Source of the DNA: Hoylesella marshii DSM 16973 = JCM 13450
Lineage (GTDB): Bacteria; Bacteroidota; Bacteroidia; Bacteroidales; Bacteroidaceae
Assembly: GCF_000146675.1 (NCBI RefSeq)
Contig: NZ_GL397214.1
Coordinates: forward strand, 2,068,023 to 2,132,022
Direction of reading: 5' to 3'
Length of the DNA stretch: 64,000 nucleotides
In this document: in pieces, positions 6,917 to 14,396 of the stretch
How the letters are laid out: every line of letters begins with the position of its first letter
Numbering within the stretch: position 1 is the first letter of the stretch
Notes under the pieces: model-generated
What the model was told of the DNA's origin: nothing
Databases searched by the model: none
The model's input: the letters and a program-made list of their open reading frames with translations, nothing else
Translations under genes and position numbers: made by a program

Positions 6917-8461
6917 TTATTCCCACTCAATCGTGGAGGGTGGTTTTGAGGAGATGTCATAGCAAACGCGGTTCACCCCTTTGACTTTATTGATGATTTC
7001 GTTAGAAACCTTGGCCAAAAACTCGTAAGGCAAATGCGCCCAGTCTGCCGTCATGGCATCCGTACTCGTAACTGCACGCAGGGCAACGGGATGCTCGTAG
7101 GTGCGTTCATCACCCATCACACCTACGCTGCGCACAGTAGAAAGCAGCACAACGCCGGCTTGCCACACTTGGTCGTATAGCTCTTGCCCGTCGGTATCTG
7201 TCCATCGGTGTAATCCCTCGATAAAGATGTCGTCGGCATCTTGCAGTATTCTCACCTTCTCGGGTGTGACATCGCCCAATATCCGCACAGCCAATCCGGG
7301 GCCGGGGAAGGGGTGTCGTCGTATCAGATGTTGCGGCATACCCAATTCCTGACCCACTCGGCGCACCTCGTCTTTGAACAGCCATTGCAGCGGCTCACAG
7401 AGACGGAGCTTCATTTCCTTAGGAAGGCCGCCCACGTTGTGGTGGCTTTTTATCACCATTCCCGTGATACTAAGGCTTTCTATGCGGTCGGGATAGATGG
7501 TGCCTTGTGCCAACCATTTCGCATCGGTTATCTTTTTGGCCTCTGCATTGAATACTTCTACAAAATCGCGGCCGATGATTTTACGCTTCTCCTCTGGGTC
7601 TGTAACCCCTCGAAGGTCTGTAAAAAACTTCTTAGAGGCATCTATTCCCACCACGTTCAACCCCAATCCGCGGTATGCTTCCATCACCTTTGCATATTCA
7701 TTCTTGCGCAACATGCCGTGGTCTACAAAGATGCAAGTCAGGTTTTTACCAATGGCACGATTCAAAAGCGTAGCGCATACGCTCGAATCCACACCTCCGC
7801 TCAAGCCTAAAATCACTCGGTCGTTGCCTATCTGCTGCTTCAGTTCCTCCACGGTGGTCTCTATATACGAGGCCGGACTCCACTCTTTACGGCTTCCGCA
7901 GATGTCTACAACGAAATTGCGGAGCAGCTGCGTGCCTTGTGTAGTATGGAAAACTTCGGGATGGAACTGAACTCCCCACAGTGGGTAGCTCGTGCTTGCA
8001 TAGGCTGCAAACAACACATCATCGGTGGAAGCAATGGTGTGACAATGCGAAGGGAGGGCGGTGATGGTGTCGCCGTGACTCATCCATACCTGCGAATGCG
8101 GCTCTATACCTTTGAAAAGCGGGTCTTTTGTGTCGAATGTCTTTAGTTTCGCCCGTCCGTATTCACGCGTTTCGGTGGATTCCACCTTGCCCCCGTCGGC
8201 ATAGGAAATGAACTGTGCACCGTAGCAAATGCCCAAAACAGGGTATTTGCCGATAATTTCCGAGAGGTCGGGTTTAAACGCCTCGGGGTCGTGAACAGAG
8301 TAAGGAGAACCGCTGAGAATCACTCCAATGACGGCGGAATCGTCTTTTGGAAACTTATTATAAGGCAGTATTTCGCAGAAAGTGTCGAGTTCTCTCACCC
8401 GACGGCCTATGAGTTGCGTCGTTTGAGAGCCGAAATCAAGGATAATAATCTTCTGTTGCAT
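6917..8461 (-). CDS. guaA: GMP synthase (glutamine-hydrolysing)
   Basis: The enzyme converts XMP to GMP using ATP and glutamine, the last step of guanine nucleotide synthesis. From the ATG at 8461 the protein is 514 residues, the normal length. The class I glutamine amidotransferase domain carries Cys79 (GICYG) and the His167-Glu169 pair (QFHPE). The ATP pyrophosphatase domain has SGGVDSS at 221-227. The C-terminal dimerisation part ends with the usual [13 protein letters not shown]. The start upstream at 8491 adds ten residues not found in the family. It lies 73 bases downstream of the MurU-like gene on the same strand and may share its transcript. Cytoplasmic. Confidence 0.97.
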   Translation of the reverse strand: MQQKIIILDFGSQTTQLIGRRVRELDTFCEILPYNKFPKDDSAVIGVILSGSPYSVHDPEAFKPDLSEIIGKYPVLGICYGAQFISYADGGKVESTETREYGRAKLKTFDTKDPLFKGIEPHSQVWMSHGDTITALPSHCHTIASTDDVLFAAYASTSYPLWGVQFHPEVFHTTQGTQLLRNFVVDICGSRKEWSPASYIETTVEELKQQIGNDRVILGLSGGVDSSVCATLLNRAIGKNLTCIFVDHGMLRKNEYAKVMEAYRGLGLNVVGIDASKKFFTDLRGVTDPEEKRKIIGRDFVEVFNAEAKKITDAKWLAQGTIYPDRIESLSITGMVIKSHHNVGGLPKEMKLRLCEPLQWLFKDEVRRVGQELGMPQHLIRRHPFPGPGLAVRILGDVTPEKVRILQDADDIFIEGLHRWTDTDGQELYDQVWQAGVVLLSTVRSVGVMGDERTYEHPVALRAVTSTDAMTADWAHLPYEFLAKVSNEIINKVKGVNRVCYDISSKPPSTIEWE

Positions 8462-8534
8462 AGCGTTATATTTGGTTGGTTTGCGTTTCACGGAGCTGTA
8501 GCAGAGGCGTGGTGGCTGTATTCCGAATCATGAA

Positions 8535-9266
8535 CTACAGACGGCAGAACAGTTGTTCGGCCTCTTTTAAAGTGTCTATCTTTCCAACATCAATGAGTTG
8601 CAGGCCTTCTTGCAGGCAGCCGCGGATATTCGTTTGATGGCAGACAGACAAATAGAAGTCCATAATTCCGAACTTTTCCGGGAAATTGTCCATCAACTTC
8701 AGTAGTCTTGGTGAGAAGAGATGGATGCCGGAAAAGGCGTATCTGCGGCATTTGTCGATGTTTAACCGAGGGTAGGGAGAACGTATTTCGCCCGTTCCGA
8801 GGTGAGTCCATCCCACGAGATTCATATCGTTATCGAAGAGCAGATACCGCTTTGTGTCGCGGTTGCTCACAAGGAGTGTGGCATCGTTGGTGAGATTTTG
8901 GCTGTAGAAGGCCTGCAAATCGGCGTTGCTAAGAATATCTACATTGTGCAGGAGCACGGGCGATTGGGGGTCGAAAGCATGGCCGGCTTTCTTGATTCCG
9001 CCTCCGGTATCGAGCAGACAGCTACTCTCGTCGGAAATAATCACTTCCATTCCGAAGTTATCTTTGGCGCGAATAAAACGGATAACACGCTCAGAGAAGT
9101 GGTGCACATTTATCACCATTCGCTGCACGCCGGCATCTTTCAACTTGAGGACGACCCGTTCGAGCAGGGGCATGCCTCCCACTTCTATCAGCGCCTTGGG
9201 CACTTTCTCGGTCAAAGGCTTCAGTCTTGTGCCCAATCCCGCTGCAAAAATCATGGCTTGCATCAT
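8535..9266 (-). CDS. murU: MurU-like sugar-phosphate nucleotidyltransferase
   Basis: This 243-residue protein has the nucleotidyltransferase signature AAGLGTRLKPLTEKVPKA at its start, then LLHNVDILS as metal-binding segment. Length and sequence fit MurU, which turns MurNAc-1-phosphate into UDP-MurNAc in cell-wall recycling, better than longer GDP-mannose or glucose-1-phosphate enzymes. The context supports this: the gene directly upstream encodes an AmgK-type kinase, the enzyme that would make MurNAc-1-phosphate. The start may be either of two adjacent ATGs (9266 or 9263). A separate promoter at 9296-9326 means it need not depend on the kinase messenger. The exact sugar is inferred from the pairing. 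Confidence 0.78.
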   Translation of the reverse strand: MMQAMIFAAGLGTRLKPLTEKVPKALIEVGGMPLLERVVLKLKDAGVQRMVINVHHFSERVIRFIRAKDNFGMEVIISDESSCLLDTGGGIKKAGHAFDPQSPVLLHNVDILSNADLQAFYSQNLTNDATLLVSNRDTKRYLLFDNDMNLVGWTHLGTGEIRSPYPRLNIDKCRRYAFSGIHLFSPRLLKLMDNFPEKFGIMDFYLSVCHQTNIRGCLQEGLQLIDVGKIDTLKEAEQLFCRL

Positions 9267-9295
9267 CTTGATGAGGGCTGTCTATATCGTGTATG

Positions 9296-9326
9296 CAAAG
9301 ATACGAATTTATTTTCTGTGCGACAA
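9296..9326 (-). promoter_or_regulatory. internal promoter in front of murU
   Basis: On the minus strand: TTG (9326-9324), 20 bases, TATCTTTG (9303-9296). It lies in the 92-base gap between the kinase-RapZ gene and murU, so murU and guaA can be transcribed independently of the kinase. Confidence 0.7.
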
Positions 9327-9358
9327 GAAAACGGTTTTTATGTTTCCGTCGCTGAATT

Positions 9359-10927
9359 TCATTCCTGTCGTAAGGCTCCTTCTGCGGTGCGGCTCCTCGC
9401 TTCCAGCACCGTGGAGATATGCTGTTCGCGGTGTATGATGTGTACTTCCACACCGTATTTTGCATGTAAATGTTCTGCCAGATGTTGTGCCGAATATACG
9501 CTCCGGTGCTGTCCGCCGGTGCAACCGAAAGCAAACATCAGGTCAGTAAAGCCTCTTTGCAGGTAGCGTTCCACATGATGGTCAGCCAAGGCGTACACGT
9601 TTTCGAGGAAAGAAAGTATCTCTCCGTCGTCTTCGAGGAAACGTATCACAGGTTCATCAAGCCCCGTGAGCGTCTTGTAAGGCTCATACCGTCCGGGGTT
9701 ATGTGTGGAACGACAGTCAAACACATAACCCCCGCCATTGCCGGAGCTGTCTTCCGGCAATCCTTTTCGATAGGAAAAGCTGAATACTCGCACAACAAGC
9801 GCCCCTTTACCGTCGTATTTTGAGAAAGTGGCAGGCCCGTCTTTGGGGTGTCCGTGGTAAATGTTGAAGTCGGCAACTCTGAACCCGTCGGCTCTGTTCG
9901 GCGTGGTTTCTTTCGCCGGTGAGAACTGTTCCAGCTCAGTAAGTCTGTGCAACATGTCCATCATATACGGGTAAGGAAAGACATCGAGCACAAGGAGTTC
10001 GCGCAGATTGGCGATGGCTGGTGGTATGCTGTCTAAGAAATGCTGTTTATGTTCGTAGTATCCCCGGAAGCCATAAGCACCCAACACTTGTAGCGTACGA
10101 AAGAGAACAAACTGTGAAAGCCGTTCTGCGAAGTGCCGTATCGAAGGTACTTCGGTATAATTCTTAAGCGATTGGTAGTATTCATAGACCAAATCACGGC
10201 GCAGTTTGTGAGAGTAAAGCGCCGAAGCCTGCCATAAGAATGAGGCCAAATCATAGTAGAAAGGCCCTTTCCTGCCGCCTTGGAAGTCTATGAAGTAGGG
10301 CTTTCCTGCCTCGTCGAGCATCACATTACGAGCTTGAAAATCACGATAAAGGAAACAATCTGCCGTCTCGGATGTCAAATCTTTTGCGAAAAGATGGAAA
10401 TTGGCCTCAAGTTTCAGCTCATGGAAGTCCAGCCCCGTAGGTTTGAGAAAGCAGTATTTGAAGTAATTCAGGTCGAAGAGCACGCTGTTTCTGTCGAACT
10501 CCGGCTGTGGATAACAGTTGCTCCAGTCCAATCCGCGGGCACCTCTTATCTGTATGTTGGGAAGCTCGCGTATGGTTCTCTTTAAGAGTTCTTTCTCCCG
10601 TTGATTGTATCTGCCGCCTGCATCGCGACCTCCTTTGAGGGCATCGTATAGCGATGTAGAGCCCAAATCTTCTTGTAGGTATCTCAATTCCTCAGCATCT
10701 GCGGCCAGAATGTGAGGCACGGGCAGCTGTTTTTTCTCGAAATGCCGCGCCAAATATAAGAAAGCATGGTCTTCGTCGCAACTTGTGCCGATGACACCGA
10801 TAACAGACCGGCCGTTGCTGTCTGTGAGTCTGTAGTATTCGCGATTGCTTCCTGCCACGGGCAACTTCTGCACCTGCGCGGCATCCTCTCCTTTCCACCG
10901 ACTGTATAGTTGTAACAGTTTTTCCAT
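9359..10927 (-). CDS. AmgK-type sugar kinase fused to RapZ C-terminal domain
   Basis: Starting at the ATG at 10927 the protein has 522 residues in two parts. Residues 1-330 form an aminoglycoside-phosphotransferase-fold kinase: YRDFQARN with Asp196 and Asn201, then IDFQGG with the metal-binding Asp214, as in AmgK, which phosphorylates MurNAc at C1. Residues about 376-503 match the C-terminal domain of RapZ (GGGYVFDCRS, NPGRYEPYKTLTGLDEPV, FAFGCTGGQHRSVY, HIIHREQ), the part that senses glucosamine-6-phosphate and binds RNA in E. coli. The RapZ P-loop domain is absent and is replaced by the kinase. The gene stops 92 bases before murU. A joint role in amino-sugar recycling and sensing is inferred. 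Confidence 0.85.
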   Translation of the reverse strand: MEKLLQLYSRWKGEDAAQVQKLPVAGSNREYYRLTDSNGRSVIGVIGTSCDEDHAFLYLARHFEKKQLPVPHILAADAEELRYLQEDLGSTSLYDALKGGRDAGGRYNQREKELLKRTIRELPNIQIRGARGLDWSNCYPQPEFDRNSVLFDLNYFKYCFLKPTGLDFHELKLEANFHLFAKDLTSETADCFLYRDFQARNVMLDEAGKPYFIDFQGGRKGPFYYDLASFLWQASALYSHKLRRDLVYEYYQSLKNYTEVPSIRHFAERLSQFVLFRTLQVLGAYGFRGYYEHKQHFLDSIPPAIANLRELLVLDVFPYPYMMDMLHRLTELEQFSPAKETTPNRADGFRVADFNIYHGHPKDGPATFSKYDGKGALVVRVFSFSYRKGLPEDSSGNGGGYVFDCRSTHNPGRYEPYKTLTGLDEPVIRFLEDDGEILSFLENVYALADHHVERYLQRGFTDLMFAFGCTGGQHRSVYSAQHLAEHLHAKYGVEVHIIHREQHISTVLEARSRTAEGALRQE

Positions 10928-10934
10928 ATGGCTG

Positions 10935-11132
10935 TCAGTTGATGGATTTATTCTCGTCGTCTTGGTTTTTCCCCCGTCGCCTTTCACCGGCGTAGTAACC
11001 TATTATATAGTCGCCGATGAGCAGTAACAGCAGAATGCCTAACGACATCATCCACGATTCGGTGATATAGATGAGGCCACCGGTGATGACTGCAAACATC
11101 AGGATATGAAAGATTCCGAACTTATTTATCAT
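10935..11132 (-). CDS. small two-helix membrane protein
   Basis: The 65-residue product has two hydrophobic stretches (about residues 7-23 and 27-47) followed by a charged, basic and acidic tail (GERRRGKNQDDENKSIN). It is a small inner-membrane protein with its tail probably in the cytoplasm. Its stop lies seven bases before the start of the kinase-RapZ gene, so the two are likely cotranscribed. A TACATTTG element on the minus strand at 11137-11144 sits almost at the start codon, so the transcript could be nearly leaderless, but no -33 box is seen. I do not recognise a family. Confidence 0.65.
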   Translation of the reverse strand: MINKFGIFHILMFAVITGGLIYITESWMMSLGILLLLLIGDYIIGYYAGERRRGKNQDDENKSIN

Positions 11133-11226
11133 GGTGCAAATGTACTAAAAAAATAGCGAGGCGTTGTGGATTCCTTGCATTTCTTTGTAAGCTCGCTTAG
11201 GTAAAAACGTGTTTTTTGTGAAAAAA

Positions 11227-11258
11227 TTTGCACAAACGGGTAAAATCCTTTATATTTG
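11227..11258 (+). promoter_or_regulatory. promoter of the ECF sigma factor gene
   Basis: TTTG (11227-11230), 20 bases, TATATTTG (11251-11258): a full consensus match. Transcription should start near 11265, giving a leader of about 85 bases. Confidence 0.8.
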
Positions 11259-11348
11259 CAACTCAAATTTCAGATAGTAATTTTACCGATTTTTAAATAA
11301 AGAAGCGTATAGGAAAAGACTTTACTTCATATTTTAAGTAGTTTAAGA

Positions 11349-11945
11349 ATGAAGCATTTGAATGATAAGACTGACGAAGAGTTAGCATTATCCTATATCA
11401 ATGGAAACAATGAAGCTTTCGATTTGTTGCTCTCACGCAATCAGAACAAGTTGTTTTCCTATATTTTGTTTGTGGTAAGAAACCGTGATTTGGCCGACGA
11501 CCTCTTCCAAGAAACTTTCGTAAAGGTAATTACCAAGCTCCATCAAGGTAAATATACAACGAGCGGGAAGTTCAGTGCATGGGTTATGCGCATAGCTCAT
11601 AACGCCATCATGGACTGGTATCGGGAGCAGAAATCTTCTAAAGTGATCGATGCAACGAAAGACAACGACCTCTCGAACGTAGGCTCCAATGAGTTGTTGG
11701 ATGAGAATATAGAAGCGCTCTACGTGCGACATCAGGTGATGAACGATGTTACAAAGATGATGAACCTACTTCCTACTACGCAAAGAGAAGTGATTTACAT
11801 GCGCTTCTATCAAAACATGTCGTTCAAAGAGATTGCAGAAACCACCGGAGTAAGTATCAATACGAGCCTCGGACGCATGCGTTATGCAGTGCTCAACCTG
11901 CGCCGTATGGCCAAAGAACACCACGTTACATTACAAATAGACTGA
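11349..11945 (+). CDS. RNA polymerase sigma-70 factor, ECF type
   Basis: The 198-residue protein has region 2 at about residues 25-95 (DDLFQETFVKVITKL, FSAWVMRIAHNAIMDWYR) and region 4 at about 135-190 (LPTTQREVIYMRFYQNMSFKEIAETTGVSINTSLGRMRYA). This is the layout of a two-domain ECF sigma factor. No anti-sigma gene lies next to it: the following gene, rpe, is on the opposite strand and convergent. It is preceded by a housekeeping-type promoter, so it is probably expressed constitutively and does not depend on itself. Its target genes cannot be read from the window. Confidence 0.9.
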   Translation: MKHLNDKTDEELALSYINGNNEAFDLLLSRNQNKLFSYILFVVRNRDLADDLFQETFVKVITKLHQGKYTTSGKFSAWVMRIAHNAIMDWYREQKSSKVIDATKDNDLSNVGSNELLDENIEALYVRHQVMNDVTKMMNLLPTTQREVIYMRFYQNMSFKEIAETTGVSINTSLGRMRYAVLNLRRMAKEHHVTLQID

Positions 11946-11963
11946 AAAACAACGGTAAGAGAG

Positions 11964-12620
11964 CTATCTTTCCAAATGTTTCAATTTACTGATAGTCGCT
12001 GCAGGATCTGCTGAACGGAAGAGATAACTGCCGCTTACCAACACGTCGGCACCGGCCTTTACCAGTCTTGGAGCTGTTTCTTCTTGTACTCCTCCGTCTA
12101 CTTCTATCAGTGCATGACTGCCCTTTTGATGGATTAACTCACGCAGACGGCCGATTTTCTCTATGGTATTTTCAATAAATTGCTGTCCTCCGAACCCCGG
12201 ATTGACACTCATCAACAGCACCATATCTACGTCTTTCACAATATCTTCTAAGCTTACTACGGGCGTTGCAGGGTTTAACGCCACACCAGCTCTCATCCCC
12301 GCACTGTGAATTTCTTGCACTGTACGGTGTAAATGGGTGCAGGCTTCAGCATGGACGCACATCATCATTGCCCCCAACTTTGCCGTTTGGGCTATATAAT
12401 GCTCGGGATGAACAATCATAAAATGCACATCTAAGGGCTTCTTACATTGCTTTGACACGGCTTCCATAACGGGGAAACCGAATGAAATGTTAGGTACGAA
12501 GACACCATCCATCACGTCTAAGTGCAGCCAATCTGCTTCACTGCGGTTTATCATGTCGATTTCGCTCTCTAAACGAAGGAAGTCTGCGGAGAGCAAAGAG
12601 GGTGAAATGAGAGTTTCCAT
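11964..12620 (-). CDS. rpe: ribulose-phosphate 3-epimerase
   Basis: This is the 218-residue TIM-barrel enzyme that interconverts ribulose-5-phosphate and xylulose-5-phosphate in the pentose phosphate pathway. Motifs in order are SPSLLSADF at the start, HLDVMDGVFVPNISFG (metal-binding His and catalytic Asp), VHFMI, MSVNPGFGGQQF and EVDGGVQ with the second catalytic Asp. The length is normal. It begins 15 bases after the stop of a 41-residue small gene on the same strand and is probably cotranscribed with it. Cytoplasmic. Confidence 0.96.
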   Translation of the reverse strand: METLISPSLLSADFLRLESEIDMINRSEADWLHLDVMDGVFVPNISFGFPVMEAVSKQCKKPLDVHFMIVHPEHYIAQTAKLGAMMMCVHAEACTHLHRTVQEIHSAGMRAGVALNPATPVVSLEDIVKDVDMVLLMSVNPGFGGQQFIENTIEKIGRLRELIHQKGSHALIEVDGGVQEETAPRLVKAGADVLVSGSYLFRSADPAATISKLKHLER

Positions 12621-12635
12621 GTGTCGTTTTGTTGA

Positions 12636-12761
12636 TTAGTTGAGGCAGTAGGATTCGGTTCTTCCATACATATGAACGGTTCGATAAGTGTATGCAATCT
12701 GCCGGATGAGATTCAATGTACTCTCGGAAGGACTGCTTCCTTTTTCTGTAAAATATTTCAT
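12636..12761 (-). CDS. 41-residue small protein upstream of rpe
   Basis: A short frame runs from the ATG at 12761 to TAA at 12636. A strong ribosome site (AAGGAGA) lies about seven bases ahead of the ATG, better than at most genes here. The peptide starts MKYFTEKGSSPSESTLNLIR and ends in YCLN; it is polar with a predicted helix in the middle and no membrane segment. It lies 15 bases upstream of rpe on the same strand. I cannot assign a function. It could be a small cytoplasmic protein or a leader peptide acting on rpe. Support comes from the ribosome site and composition only. Confidence 0.55.
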   Translation of the reverse strand: MKYFTEKGSSPSESTLNLIRQIAYTYRTVHMYGRTESYCLN

Positions 12762-12896
12762 AGGCTTGTCTCCTTATAGTTCTTGTTGTGGAATGTTATA
12801 AGTAAAACGCGCCTGTCAGTACTTTATTACATCTTTATCGTAATTATTTCAAGATGCTGACAAATAAAACCGATAAGCCGGAAGTAAAGCTTTGTC

Positions 12897-13094
12897 TTAT
12901 TTACCTTTATGTCTGTTCGCCCTTTTCTCTCGGTATTTGGCTTTCTGTCGGGCAGATCCGCTGCCGTGGGCACCCGTAATGTATTTCTTTTTCTTTGCCT
13001 TTGTTTTAATTCCTGACTTATCCTTGGCGTTGTCGGAAGCGGTCTTTTTAAAGATTTGACCTCCGCCGGCAATGATTTCGTCGATATCGTTCAT
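12897..13094 (-). CDS. small highly basic protein
   Basis: The 65-residue product has an acidic N-terminus (MNDIDEIIAGGG) and a very basic C-terminal half (KTKAKKKKYITGAHGSGSAR, then RQKAKYREKRANRHKGK-like residues). Such composition suggests binding to RNA or the ribosome. It starts 15 bases after the stop of the AICAR transformylase gene on the same strand, so it is likely its operon partner. An overlapping frame of 81 codons in another phase (12827-13072) has no sensible composition. No family is recognised with certainty. Confidence 0.6.
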   Translation of the reverse strand: MNDIDEIIAGGGQIFKKTASDNAKDKSGIKTKAKKKKYITGAHGSGSARQKAKYREKRANRHKGK

Positions 13095-13109
13095 GTGAAG
13101 AAAGGTAGG

Positions 13110-14291
13110 TTAATGGTGGAACAGACGTATGCCGGTAAAAGCCATGGCGATACCGTATTTGTCGCAAGTGGCTATCACATGGTCGTCGCGAACTGAGCCT
13201 CCGGCCTGTGCGATGTATGCCACGCCGCTTTTATGGGCACGTTCTATGTTGTCGCCAAACGGGAAGAAAGCATCGCTTCCCAAAGCTACACCGGTATTAC
13301 GGGTAATCCATTCGCGTTTCTCTTCACGGGTAAGAGGAGCAGGACGCTGTGTGAAGAATTGTTGCCAGATGCCCTCGGCGAGTACGTCTTCATAGTCATC
13401 GCTGATATAAACGTCGATGGTATTGTCGCGATCGGCACGTCTGATGTCCTTCACCCATGGCAGTTGAAGCACGCGGGGATGCTGTCGGAGCCACCAATTG
13501 TCGGCTTTGTTGCCGGCAAGACGTGTGCAATGAATGCGGCTTTGCTGACCGGCACCGATGCCAATGGCCTGCCCGTCTTTCACGTAACATACCGAATTAC
13601 TCTGTGTGTATTTAAGGATGATGAGTGCAACGATGAGGTCTCTGTGTGCATCGGGCGGGATGTTCTTGCATTGGGTGGGAATGTTGGCAAACAGAGAAGC
13701 ATCATCCAACCGTATCTCATTTCTGCCTTGTTCAAATGTAATGCCAAATACCTGCTTGCGTTCAATGGTGTTCGGACGATAGGAAGCATCTATTTTAACC
13801 ACATTGAAACTGCCTTTCCGCTTCTCGCGCAATATCTTTAAAGCCTCGGGTGTATAGTCCGGAGCGATGATACCATCGGATACTTCGCGTTTAATGATAA
13901 GTGCTGTCGCTTCATCGCATGTGTCGCTCAGTGCGATAAAGTCTCCGTAAGAGCTCATTCGGTCAGCTCCGCGGGCGCGAACGTAAGCGTTGGCGATAGG
14001 AGAAAGCGTTATTGACAAGTCGTCGACAAAGTAAATGCGTTTTAAAGTCTCATCCATGGGCAGCCCCAAAGCAGCTCCTGCGGGTGAAACGTGCTTGAAA
14101 CTTGCTGCGGCAGGTAAGCCTGTAGCGGCTTTCAGTTCGCTGACCAACTGCCAAGCGTTGAGTGCATCGAGGAAATTAATGTAGCCCGGACGACCGTTCA
14201 GCACTTCTATGGGCAGTTCACCTTCGGTCATGAAGATGCGCGAAGGTTTCTGATTGGGATTGCATCCGTACTTTAATGCTAATTCTTTCAT
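13110..14291 (-). CDS. stand-alone AICAR transformylase (PurH-like, no cyclohydrolase)
   Basis: The 393-residue protein corresponds to the C-terminal AICAR formyltransferase half of PurH, the enzyme that adds the formyl group in the ninth step of purine synthesis. Recognisable segments are ALKYGCNPNQKPS at the start, AASFKHVSPAGAA with the catalytic Lys-His, and SDAFFPFGDNIERAHKSGV near the end. The N-terminal IMP cyclohydrolase domain (about 200 residues) is missing, and the ATG with a normal family start shows this is a true short form, not a truncation. IMP cyclohydrolase activity must come from another gene. It is followed by the small basic protein. Confidence 0.9.
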   Translation of the reverse strand: MKELALKYGCNPNQKPSRIFMTEGELPIEVLNGRPGYINFLDALNAWQLVSELKAATGLPAAASFKHVSPAGAALGLPMDETLKRIYFVDDLSITLSPIANAYVRARGADRMSSYGDFIALSDTCDEATALIIKREVSDGIIAPDYTPEALKILREKRKGSFNVVKIDASYRPNTIERKQVFGITFEQGRNEIRLDDASLFANIPTQCKNIPPDAHRDLIVALIILKYTQSNSVCYVKDGQAIGIGAGQQSRIHCTRLAGNKADNWWLRQHPRVLQLPWVKDIRRADRDNTIDVYISDDYEDVLAEGIWQQFFTQRPAPLTREEKREWITRNTGVALGSDAFFPFGDNIERAHKSGVAYIAQAGGSVRDDHVIATCDKYGIAMAFTGIRLFHH

Positions 14292-14396
14292 AAGGTTGGA
14301 ATCAATGAATGATGGTTTTTGTTACGAAGATACGCTAAATATTTATAATCGTTCTCTGCCCTATTGCGTGAAGATATTTTAGCCGCACGGCTGTTA

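Noticed and set aside
12827-13072. 81-codon frame overlapping the small basic protein
   Set aside because: It is in another phase, extends into sequence without coding features, and the 65-codon frame has the better start, spacing and composition.
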